Under the pieces are notes generated by a model that saw nothing but the letters and a program-made list of their open reading frames with translations, did not search any database and was not told the origin of the DNA. Both the position numbers and the translations under genes were made by a program. A stretch of 64,000 nucleotides of DNA from Henricia sp. BOLD:AAB3569 (Eukaryota > Echinodermata > Asteroidea > Spinulosida > Echinasteridae): assembly GCA_037783545.1 (NCBI GenBank), contig JBBELK010000105.1:620001-684000 (forward strand), read 5' to 3'. The first letter of the stretch is position 1; each line of letters begins with the position of its first letter. Shown piece after piece: positions 46,816-58,600 of this stretch.

Positions 46816-48099
46816 GTTTGGACACACAAACGAGTTCCGCGTTGGAATTGTTTTTTTATAATTTTTTATATAGGTCTGCGCAAGTTATTGACGGAACTTT
46901 GCTGTTGTCAAACACGATCCTATATCTGATTGAAATAGGGCTATATGCCAAATTTCAGAAAAACAATTGAGAGGGGTGTAAATGGGGACTAGAACTATGG
47001 GGGATAATAAATGGGGTGTAAATGGGGTGTATAGTAAATGGGGATCAGGGATCAGGGATCAGCAACTCCCTCCCCCCACCCCCGCTGATCGATCGACTTC
47101 ATGACTTTGTCGGGAGTTCATGAGTTGAAGTTCCACTTTCTTCCCCATACTTGTCGGCAATTTTTCTTCGCAAATACTTCGACCATAAATATCGAAAACC
47201 AATCCGTTAAAAACGCACATCACAGCTCCCGTATTTTTTTTTCAAAACAATTTTACACTCCAAGTCCAACATTAGACTTTGCAAACCAAGCCGCGTGCAT
47301 AATTTACCATTTGATTGAGCGAGCGCCCTCATAAACACTCCAGGGTCTAGATTTGGTCCTAGTCTATTCTTTTGTCAGTTGCAAGGTAACAACATTTTGT
47401 AACCGTTTACATCTGGGTGATGCGGTAACGGCTTTCAAATAAAACATTCTGAACTAAATAATCCACCACTGAAATTGCGTGGTGTGCAATGAAAGAGAAT
47501 CGAGCACTTCTTTCAAACTGCCGGTACTAACGATTTGCATGGACTGTGTAAAGTTTAGTGTTTAGTGCACGACAAAGTTTGGATCAATAAAAAGAGCACG
47601 TGCTTTGTGTGTTGCTAAAAATAGAACAGCGGAAACCCCCACCATTGGCCAAAGGTTTGGGGGCCGCAGACGCACCCCTACCATGCTCTACTTTGTACTA
47701 GCAACGGTGGGATGATGCACCTAAAACACCCAGCTCCTTGTCATGCTTGTGGATTTAGAAATCGCAGGAAACAAAACTATTATCTTCGGATCATCTTTTC
47801 GTGAAAAGGTATGCATAAATTCCGGAAGTAAATGCCGATATAAATTGGGACAAAATTTCAATTTCAGAGTTTTGAAATTTTGTCAGCCGCGGCAGCCCAA
47901 GTTTTGCCAAAAAAATGTTGATTTAATAGGCCTAACACATTTTAAAATTTCTTCGTTATCATAAATTTATGATCTCATTTGGAGCTTTGATTGTGTTTCT
48001 AATTTACAACATAAAATGTATTGTCTTTATTCATTGTCAGGAACAAAAATTGGGGGAAATAAGAGGCGGGCATGTGCTCACTCGGATATGATCCAATAA

Positions 48100-48243
48100 C
48101 TTAAAGGCACAGGCTTGTCAGCGATGTGCACACGCCAATTTCGTGCCACGGAATACACAGCTCCATGCCTTTGCTATGGAGCTGCGTATTTTGTGGCACG
48201 AATTTGGCGCGCACGCATAAATTGATGACAAGCCTGTGCCTTT
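48100..48243. mobile_element. Uninterrupted copy of the TTAAAGGCACAGG MITE
   Basis: Left cttaaaggcacaggcttgtc and right gacaagcctgtgcctttg, with inner gtgccac...gtggcac pairing. This is the empty-site version of the element at 16816-17103. Confidence 0.75.
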
Positions 48244-51200
48244 GAGCCTCGCCCACATAGCAAAGTGTCTTTAGGGGAGTGTGGCATCCGAAATTATGGC
48301 TTAATTGGCTGTGGATTTGCCTGTTGCTATGCTGTTGCTATGAGCGGACAATAGAAGTCTTTAGCAACAGCATAACAACAGCCAAATCCACAGCCAAAGC
48401 CAGTAATTCGTATGCAGCCTTAATTTGAGTGGTTTGGGTCATTGACTCGCAATCATAGGTGAAAACTGCGGGTTTGAACCTCCCCCCGGCTGCTGTACCT
48501 GTGCCCTTGAGCAAGGCACTCAACCACACTTGCTCCATCCTTCAGAAGGGATGTAAAGCTGTTGGTCCAGTGTGTTAGGTAACGGTAACGCACTTTAAAG
48601 ATCCCAGAGCATTCTTTCGTAAGGGGATCATTCCCGGTGTCTCTGGCCATTTCTAATTCTTCATGGGTTCCTCTCGCTTGCGAGTGACAGTGCAATGGGC
48701 ACTTTAGAGAAATCCTTGGTATGAATACCAGAAAGAAATAATAATAATAATAATAATAAAATGATTGGTTGGTTGAATTTAGGGGCGGGGCCTAAACATA
48801 TCTGGATCAGTCTATTGTATGGTGTGGAACCCTACAATGACAGGGGTACTTTCGAAAAGCTGGTTTGAAAAATGCCCATAAATAGGAACATATTCCTCAT
48901 AAATGCCCACTCATGAACGCCCATAAAATCCCCATAAAATTCCTGACAATGAACAGATCTCAAAGACCTCAAAGGATAATGACTGTAAATTTATCACTTT
49001 ATCAAGAGAGCCTTTTTTGGGGTCAAGAGCATCATAAATTATGTCGAACAGTATTTTATTTTTGAAAAAATGACTCGGGCTGCATTTTGTAGAGAAGAAT
49101 GATGAGTACATGCATTGCATTGTAAAAGATCATGTTTATCATTGTTCAAAATGTTTGCTTTTTGTTTGAACAATTTTCTAAATCCAAATGCTGTGCTCAT
49201 TTACAAATGAAGTGTTGAGTTCAATCTTTAAAAGTTTAAGATAAAAGGTTTTAATTCAACCTTAAAAAAAATCTGAATTATTATCTTTAAGCTTACTTGT
49301 TATTAAGATGGTAATGGTAGTAATCATCCAGTGAAATTATTTCGTCGGAATTGCCCTCTTCATGCGAAAAATGACAAAATTATTTGAATCTCATTCATTC
49401 ATGCATAAAAACCGTACTTGGATTTTTAAAAGGTTTTCTGAAGTATTACTACATCTATGTGGCTGAAATTTCTACAAGGTAGTTTTCTCGACCTATATGC
49501 TTTCAAGTGGAAATCATGCCTTTTTTAAAAATTTACCAAAAAGTATACTACCTTTAAATGTTTTTTGTGAGTTACAACACTTGTTTTTTAAAAGTGTTAA
49601 CAAATATTTAAGTGTTTAAAAAAAAATTTAAAATATTAAATAAAAAAAAGGTTAAATGTGTTACAACTTCAAAAATCCATCACTTGATTTAACATGATAA
49701 AAGATGTTTGCATTTGTTCCTAACAGTATATCACAGGCACATATTTGTAAGGTGCCATCATTATTATTGATTACACTAAGCTCATCGCACAACCTCCATG
49801 TACACAGCTACAGGCGGGCTAAGTTCAGAGTTTACCCTTGTATCAGAGTGGACTTTGGAAAACATAAATATAATAGATGTTATCGACTGAGGCTATTCAT
49901 GAATTGCATTGAACTTGGAGGCCAAAGTGTTAGCGAGCGTTTTGTGTTGTACCTGTTGATGTGGAAAAAAATCACATTGTGTAAAATCGCAAGCAACCTT
50001 GGTGGTATGTACATGTACATGTATGGTCATACTTTACAAATATAAGCCTACCATATCAATAGAACAAGAAAAATGTAGGGTTTGATAAGTAGGGCTTAGT
50101 TTTCAGATCTGTGGGAACATTTAATGAAATAAAACCCATCGGGCATTCTTTCTATCACGACAAATGCTCCTCCCTCTTTTTGAGGAGTTGAGAACGCCTC
50201 TGAAAAGCTGCTTTCCCGTAGTTTTTCTGCTGATATTTTGCTCCCAATGGTTGACTACTTCTATGCCAATCACATCGAGAACAGATCCATCTTTTCATGA
50301 TTTGCTCAGGGATGTGAAAAACCGTCTGTGTTTTGCTACTGATCAATAATCAATAGCAATTTATTGATCTCTTGGCATGAAGCTACTTAGAACAAAACTA
50401 AAACAAAACTTGTGGCGAGTGCTACTGTACCCAGGATGATTATGAGAACAATAAACTGTTGTTTATTTCTTTATTTTTTATTATTCAAATTAAAATATTG
50501 CATCATGCAAGAAATGAAAATGCAAGTGGATGCATGTTTGTTTCAGAATGCAATTAAGTGCCACTTTCACCTTAAATCAGCTTGGTGTGGCAGCAGTTTC
50601 CAGAACTTCCACTTCTGAGGTTCAGGTTCGAATCCCATCCAAGCCACTGTTGATTGTGTTTTCAGGATAGATACATACCCCTATAACACCCTGAATGTGC
50701 AGGAATGTGATTTGTTCCAGTTTTTCCAGATAAGTCTTTGTCCCAACACCCAAACCACTGAGACAAAAGTAATGCTCTGGGGAAAAATCACAAAAATTGA
50801 GTTTTCTTTCCACCTTCAAGACTGACCATTTCTCTCATTTTGTCCAGTTGCAATCTGTGATTACCATATTTTGTTGTTAATTAATTCATTATAATTTTGC
50901 GTTCTTAAAGCACAGATTCTCAAATCTCATTCAATTTCATAAAAAATTAAACCTTTAACATTAAACCATTTTGCTTCGACTGGTGTAAAACACAAACCTC
51001 ACTGGAGCATTAAATAGTGGATATCCTCTACCTTGTTTTAATAACTCCGTTTCAAGGAAACAGTTGGTTCCGTAGACTTTCAATTTCCTGCAGAACACTT
51101 TCTGAAGGTCAAGCATGCATACATCCATATCTGGCCCACATACATCATAAAAAAATATAAAATTTGAGTCTTTTCCTTTCCCTCCTCATTGAGTAGGTTT

Positions 51201-51515
51201 AGTGAACTTTTAAGTTTCCTGGTGCGTGGGGTGTCTACCATCTGGGTGTTGAAGAAAAACAAAGATCCATTCATAAATTCTATTTATGTTTCAAACTAAG
51301 TGCACAGAATTTGTGCATTACAATACTTTTTGTTCATGTACCGTTTTCAGAATTGACACAAGTGAACCTCAAAGTTTGTTGTAACAAATGTGACAATTTT
51401 CCCCACTTTAGAGAAATACAAACCCCATAACATTCAAATGGGAATAACTTTAAGTTTAAGTTTAAGTCTCCTTTTTCTGGAATTTATGTATACCTAGGCT
51501 GTGTAAAAAATGTCA

Positions 51516-51640
51516 TTGCCCCTTTCAGGGGTGCTTTCAATAGCGCAATACGTATGCTTACCTACAATACCTTCAACGGTGAAGGCATAGGAAAATACCC
51601 AATACCAGCGTACGTATTGTGCTATTGAACACACCCCTGG
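51516..51640. mobile_element. Short palindromic MITE
   Basis: Left caggggtgctttcaatagcg and right gctattgaacacacccctgg, with inner gcaatacgtatgc / gcgtacgtattgt. No ORF. Confidence 0.65.
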
Positions 51641-51920
51641 TCTAGTAGCCATCCAAAGCCTAGCGCTCCTCCCACGCCCTCTTATCAATTCATGGTCCAT
51701 GGATCACGTCTAGTATTTGTGGCAACTCGAAAACATAGCGCCCTGCAGCCATAATACTGCTAGTATTTCACTCATGTTTTCAGCACAAACTCAACTTCTA
51801 GAAAATCGACTTTGTGAGATGAACATTCACTCGTAATTAGTTTTAAAGAAAAGGGTTACTCAATTTCAGAAAAATCATGAGGTCAATTCTGTTTAAGGTC
51901 AATTCATGAGGTCAATTCTG

Positions 51921-52739
51921 TTTAAAGGAACACGTTGCCTTCAGATTTCACGAAATCTCACGTTTGAGGGTGTTCCTTATACTTATTAAGAGTTGTTCTT
52001 GCAATAAAACACATTTAATGTGTTATAATTAGTGAATGGTAATTAAAAAAAACCAAACACTGACCTCTGACCCCCACTACATGTCCCGCGAAATGTATAC
52101 GTATTTCAAGCCGTCAATACGATCGTCCGGGTAGTGGGCAAAATGCAGCGACGAACAGGAGTTAGGCTGGCGCCGTAGCCAGTGGTCAGGTAAACCTATC
52201 AGATGAACGCAAGGTACCATACCATTCTCCGCCTCCCGAGACATGTGTGAAATGTAAACACACACACACACCCCCCCGACTGGCTGTCAAAAAATGGATC
52301 GTCAAGAGAACACAGCAGACGCGTCAAAAAAGAAAAAAACGAAAACCTCGCCAATCAGGGTAAGAATATTGTCATGGGACAAACCGATAGAAAGGACTTG
52401 GATGATTTATACCCAATGGTTATTGTAGACACGAATTAAAAAAACAGGCACATCACACGCAACGGAGGAAGGAAAAATAATTTCTTTCTCCAGGCTGGAA
52501 ATAAGACTAATATAATTTCTCCGCCATTTATGGGAGTCAAGATTTTGACTCCCATAAATGGCGGAGCATGCTGCTTCAAGAAATTACGCAAAATTGAAGC
52601 ATTTCTAAGGCACGTTTGTGTGGATCATTATATTCTACTTTTTAAACATCTTTCAGATCGTGCTCATTATACTTCAAACGCTTGTAATAGCCCAAAAACG
52701 CCCAATAAAGCGCAACCCGAAGGCAACGTGTTCCTTTAA
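51921..52739. mobile_element. ~820-bp element with 'aaggaacacgttgcctt' ends and an exon-like cargo
   Basis: Left ttaaaggaacacgttgcctt and right aaggcaacgtgttcctttaa are perfect inverted repeats. Inside, an ATG-started stretch (52292-52357) and a second palindrome (ctccgccatttatgggagtc and its inverse, about 52517-52566) are found. Non-autonomous by size. Confidence 0.75.
52292..52357 (+). other. Exon-like ATG segment inside the 51921-52739 element
   Basis: The frame ATGGATCGTCAAGAG... reads MDRQENTADASKKKKTKTSP then IR, and is followed at once by a consensus donor (AGG|GTAAGAAT). It looks like a captured first coding exon with a lysine-rich start. No matching second exon was found, and it may be chance. 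Confidence 0.3.
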
Positions 52740-55066
52740 GATACTTGTGGATGCTTACCTAATTATTTGTTAAATCATTATGCTTTTCTTGAAAGGAAGT
52801 TTTACATTCAATTAAATTATCAACTTTCATTCTAAATGATGTAATACCTTCAAAAATGAAAATTAAATATTCCCAGAAAATGATGCTCATAATTCGTTCT
52901 AAAAAGTTTACAATGTATACACGTACAAGCATGTACGGTACATAAACTCAATATTTGGTATGGTGCCTATATAATCACCAATGAAATAAAACAACAAAAC
53001 TTGAGACGAGAGAAAACAAAAGTATGCATAAAGAGTAAAATAAAACTACATAGGTTTTATAAATGTGAAGTTTTTAATAAGAATTGTAAAAGTAATTTCT
53101 TTGTTAATAAAACCCGAGGCTTAGAGTTAATGAACTTTCATTTTTATCATAATTCCACAAAGTACTTAATTTGATGACCTACCGGTAGTGAAACTTGCAG
53201 CAGAATTTGTTTTTGTTTCACGTACTTTACTTCCTGCTTGAGTAAAATAGAAAGGAAAAATAGGAGCTTGCAGTTTTGATAAGAAGAATTATACAAACTG
53301 TGCCCCAGGCAGGTTGATAAAACAAGGCCTGGCCAAGGTGGCTGGCTGTTCACCGATAGTGACAAGGTAGACTTGTAGGAAAGGCTTCAGAGTGAAGGAA
53401 GGATGTTATCTTGAGGGTCAGGAAAACTATTTTATCACACTTCTTTTTTGATGACCTAATTGCTACCAAGGGTGGGTGAGTCCAGCTGGAAAACTAGTGT
53501 AATTATTTTACTATTTGTTTTGCAAAGATGTAGTGTGCAAGGGTTTTTTCCCCTGATGTTTGACTGTCTGATCAGTGTCCCAAATGAAATGCTACCTCCT
53601 GGTGCAGCAGTCCTAAATTCCTTGATTTTTTTTTTGATGATGTAAAAGTGTACAGCAAAACAGTTTTACTTTTGGTAAAAGGTTGAGAGAGTCGGCCATT
53701 ACCTAGCAGGCGATCCAAAATATTGTACATTTTTTTAGCTTTTGGATTTTTTGGATAGCTACTTTTTTTCATTATCTGATTTAGTTAAAGGGACACACCG
53801 GCCTACTGTTTACATAAAGTAGCAATCTAGCATCCTTGACAATAATTTGTCGATGGTCGTTGTGAAAACAAAATTATCAAAATGTCACGTAATTAACTAG
53901 AAATGTTTAAAATTAACAAGAGACAAATGTTGGGCTATACGCTTTACCAGCCGTCGCGATGTATTATGTATCATGTGTTTGTAAATAATGATGGCGTTCG
54001 ATATGGGTCGACACGTGTTTAACCTCGATTCCTTGTTTTCCCCGACTCATCACACCTTGCATGATCCCTCAGGTCAGCGCTGACTCGAGGAAGCAACTCG
54101 AACGCAACGTTTTGGTGTCTTTAGCGCCCTCAATAGGCCTTTTTTCTTCGGATATTATTTATCGCCGCGAACGCGGCACATTTTGTGCTTACATTGTTGT
54201 CCAATTTAAATGTCAAACGTTGCCCTACAAGATGGCAGCTATTTAATACGGTTTATTTGTGTGTGGTCTTGGGTTTTCGATACATTTCATTTAACAGGAC
54301 AGAAACTTTATGGATATAAATTTTCTGTGCCTCCAAATTTCAGTGCCACAGAGACATAACCAGTTTCATTTACTTTAGTTTATTGTTATCCTACAATTAA
54401 TGTTTGACGTACATCCAGACGACACATGTATTATGTAGGCAGTCAATATTGTGAAGAAACGAAACATGTATTTTTTTCCCATGCACTATACTAGCAACAA
54501 AAGAAATGCACCTTTTCAGTTTAGTAAAAAGTAAAGTCAAAAATTTCTTTTGTAATTGACATCGAAATATTCACATAACAGCTTCATTATGCATGACTGC
54601 ATAAAGCTTCCATGTGCTGAAAATTCCCACTCTCAGATTTTTGTAATCAAAAAGTGGGGAAAAAATCTTTTGATGCTTGGTATACATTTAATTTATCCAT
54701 CTGTATGGAACCAGTGCTATTCAGGAGAGCTCAACTGAATTCTTTGTGATTTATAACTGATCCATGCGAAGCTCATAGTTCCGAACTGCCTAATTTGGTT
54801 GTGGTGAATTTGCATATACATACATGTAAAATGGTTCCAACCATGCACAAGAAATATTTTAGAGGAAGTTAAAGCAAGGACTGTAGTGAACTATCACTTT
54901 GAGGTTTTGTCACGTACACGCATGTAACACTTTAATCATCACGCACGACTGTGTGAGGACAGGCACGACTGTGTGAGGACAGACGCAGTGGTTCCCAAAT
55001 GAATGCTGCTGCAGCACATTGTCAGGACGGGTACCAGTGAACAGCACCCTCTATGATGGTTCTGAA

Positions 55067-55262
55067 TAGGGCGCTTTCACAGGGGGTCAAAAGGTCACGG
55101 GTCACTATTGCTCGTCTTCCAGAACGGGAGAGAACAATAGAGCCAAGTGGGGAAACGCACGTGGCTGCTAGCAGAAAAGCATGTGGCTCTATTGTTCCTC
55201 CTGTTCTAGAAGACGAGCAATAGTGACCTGTGACCTTTGACTCCCTGTGAAAGCGCCCTATA
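55067..55262. mobile_element. MITE with long inverted repeats ('tagggcgctttcacag')
   Basis: Left tagggcgctttcacaggggg and right ccctgtgaaagcgccctata, with ~80-bp arms that include cactattgctcgtcttc / gaagacgagcaatagtg. Just upstream of receptor C. Confidence 0.8.
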
Positions 55263-55330
55263 GTCAACTAGCCATCATTTAACAAACTATTTTTGGGATA
55301 GAATGCTTTCAAGAATGTATAGTTTTCAGC

Positions 55331-55570
55331 TGACCTTGCTCATTATATTGACCTTGCTCATTATATTGACCTTGCTCATTATATTGACCTTGCTCATTAT
55401 ATTGACCTTGCTCATTATATTGACCTTGCTCATTATATTGACCTTGCTCATTATATTGACCTTGCTCATTATATTGACCTTGCTCATTATATTGACCTTG
55501 CTCATTATATTGACCTTGCTCATTATATTGACCTTGCTCATTATATTGACCTTGCTCATTATATTGACCT
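55331..55570 (+). repeat. Thirteen-copy perfect 18-bp minisatellite
   Basis: The unit TGACCTTGCTCATTATAT repeats from 55331 to 55564 without change, plus a partial unit. It ends ~40 bp before the acceptor of the receptor C start exon. The repeat-encoded open frames on both strands are artefacts. Confidence 0.95.
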
Positions 55571-55646
55571 TTCACTTTGTTACAACATTTGTTATTTTCC
55601 TTTTATAGATTTTGGAGAAAGCATACTTGATTTGCAGCGAATCGCG

Positions 55647-58600
55647 ATGAGTCGAGTGAGAATTACTTGTATGTTATTGCTTCTTCTAACAGCATCAACT
55701 ACAGTCAAAGCATTAGTAGGTAAGGTTAAGGGCACAGACTTGAGTCTTTCCACGGTGAAGGGGGAATTTTGGCAACACAGACCACGTTTTCCAGAAAATA
55801 CCTTTGTCTGGTCTCAAAATAAAAAAAATAAGTTTCAGTTGTTCTGAAGAGATAACTTGGGCCCAAAAAGGGTTACAAATAGTGTGACAACATGCCTTTC
55901 TAAAAACCCTGTGTACAGATTTCCAATATATGCTCGTAACCTGGACGGCCGAAAATGTAACACAAGTGTCCGTCCCGGTTACCAGCGTATATTTGAAATT
56001 TTATTGATTGTCTGTCCCTCACGCATAAAAACAACCTCTGCATAAAACTGTAAAGTAAGTGTGTATTAAGTGTGTGTATTAACATCAGTAGAAGGTAAAC
56101 ATACAGGTTCACTTTAGTATACACCAATCCGGTAATAAGGTCTTCTTCCCTGTACATCCGCCATAGCTGGGGGGCTTCCAATGAATGAACTGTATGTTTT
56201 TGCTGTTGTTGAAGCTGCATTTTGTTTACTTCGAACAAGTTGCGCGTCTTTGTAGGGTTGTGTGCGCGCGAAGGCGGGCGCGTCGCGTGTACGCAAAGGC
56301 GGGCGCGTTGCGTATACGCGAAGGAGGAGCTAGCGTTCGTGCATGTAATGGATGAGCGCTTTTCGTTCCAACAGCAACACAAAACGCACAGCCCATGCAC
56401 TGGACGCCCCCCAGCTATGGTGGATATACAGGGAGGGAGACCTTACTGGATTGGTCTATACATTTATCTTTTTTTGTACACAGTGTATATGCATAGCATG
56501 CACACTGTATTATTATACAGCATGCACGATTACATGCATACAAACATACAATACAAGAAATGCGGAAAGCCCTACGCTCTGTTGTCAACAGACATAGTAT
56601 CTCTAGTTTTCATTTTTTGTAATGAGTAAGGAAAGACATTTGTCTCCTGATTTCCGTCCCTCGGATTACGCTCTGGATCTATAGGTCAGTCAAATTTCAA
56701 ATTTTTTTTTGTTGCTCTGGTGCATCTCACTTAGTGATAAAACAAATATATATAAAGCAGCAAAATAATTCCTACCATTTTGCTGAACAGGTTCTGTGGA
56801 GCCAACGAAGGCAGTGATTGAAGTTGGTTCTAACATCACGCTCAACTGTTACCTTAATGTTTCTTCAAACAACGATCTTACAGCTCACGATGCAGTGTGG
56901 AATCACTCCACCAGTCCATTGCCACCAGACTCATTCATTGCAGTCAACAACACGTTGTCACAACTGACCCTGACTAATGTTACATTCAATGACAAGGGGT
57001 CGTATTGGTGTCTCTTTCAAGGAGAAATTTGGTTGGCAGGACTACCGTCATCTGTAATTGTTGGAAGTAAGAAAACAGTCTTTAACCAAGGAAGGAATTT
57101 CACAGAGGCTGTAGCTTTAATTTCTATACATTGCCCTCTTAGGACATGACAGAAAAACACCGTGTTTACACTCAAACCGGCAAAGGTGGATACAGACCCA
57201 GCATTTTCATTGCGACCGCAAAACTGAACATTTGACGCATTTACACTACACCTCGATTCAGCTTCAACTCGCCCTCAGAAATCGCAAAAGTCACCACTAA
57301 TTGTAACTGCAGCGCATGCGTGAGCTGTTAGATGTTGCGGCACTAGTGCCAGATTGGTCAATTAAATCTACTACACAGCATGCACCGGCCGAAGGACACT
57401 CAAATTGCCAAATCTGTATTCAGGTAGCGTTTATACTACAAGCAACCTTGACAATAGCGGGGTTCCAACCCTAGCCTGAAGGCGACTTTAAAAAGGTGAA
57501 TCAAACCCAGGTCTGATCCACCTTTCTCAGTGCCTATATACCCGGTTTCAACACCCCTTTTTTGAAATTGCGGAGTTCGATTCAAGCAAAGGCGAATAGA
57601 GTGGAAACGGGTCTAAATTCATCAAGTCCAAGACCAGGAACAAGAGAGGGTGTGACCTTCTGGCCTCAATGGTGTCCATGAAATTCCTTACCTGTGACTC
57701 TATACCAGCTTGGAGGGTGTGGGGGGAGGGGTGGGTTGGTTGAGGATTGGGGAGAGGATTTCCACCAACAAAGAACATTTGCACATATTTTGTTTTTGGC
57801 TGCTTTTGTAGCTTCCAGAGTCCCCTGGATTTCATTTAGCTACGGGGTTAGTTCCAAGGTTGTGGGTTCAAATCCCGGTCCGGTCCATCCATGGTGGCAA
57901 GCATTGCTTCTCTCCACCCAGGGGTAAAATGAGTACCTGGTGCTTGCACTGGGGAAGGAAACTGCCGACCTGAGCAGTAGTCGGCTCTATCGCCTCAAAA
58001 GCCAAGGAGTCGGGAGATGAGCGCCCGCAGCATGCAAAGCGTGGAATCCACGCATTCCACATTATTTTCTTCCTTGCACCACAATAATAATAATAGGCAG
58101 TTCTTATATAGCGCATTTCAGAACCGACGGAACTCCCAATGCGCTTTCTGCATTATTACCCCTGGTCATTGGGCTCAGTCGTATCATTCCTTAATCCTTC
58201 TCAACTCCCTGGGGAGTATACAGTCCCGTGCAGCTTATGCGCACAGGGAATAATCAAACACATCAGCTTTCACTACCCTCACAGGTACCCATTTCCTCCT
58301 GGGTGGAGAGAGACAATTCGTGGCAAGGTGCCTTGCCCAAGGGCACACGCACCATGGACGAGTCGGGATGAGATTCGAACCCACAATCTGTAGATTTATG
58401 TTTTTGTGACCATTAGTTTAACTGGACATAAGGCCCATTTGAAAATATTGGCTGCATCTGAAATACAAATTACACACATGTCTGTGGAAAGCATTTTCCA
58501 CTGACTTGTAAATAGCCAGTGAATTCGGACAGGTCCTCAGACAACCATCCACTTTCACAAACATGTTACCGACTTGTGTTGAATTACTAACTTTGGCAAG

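Larger units (their letters stand above)
43033..55608. other. Divergent intergenic interval between receptors B and C
   Basis: Receptor B (minus) and C (plus) point away from each other across this interval, so it should hold both promoters and leader exons, but I could not locate these. Contents seen are repeats: MITEs at 43378-43870, 44400-44765, 45365-45685, 45832-46184, 48100-48243, 51516-51640, 51921-52739 and 55067-55262, a G-rich tract at 46650-46815, SINE-like pieces at 48400-48720 and 50590-50870, and an 18-bp minisatellite at the right end. No convincing other gene. Confidence 0.5.

Noticed and set aside
46563..46861. Poly-proline / glycine-rich ORFs
   Set aside because: Artefacts of the GGTGGGGGAGG minisatellite.
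55303..55608. Repetitive ORFs (LTLLII on plus, GQYNEQ and MSKVNI on minus)
   Set aside because: An 18-bp repeat is open in any frame that lacks a stop; three frames on two strands are open, so this is not protein evidence.
55900..56400. 166-residue minus-strand ORF
   Set aside because: It lies across the MITE copy at 56125-56460 and an adjacent palindrome, and is antisense in receptor C intron 1.
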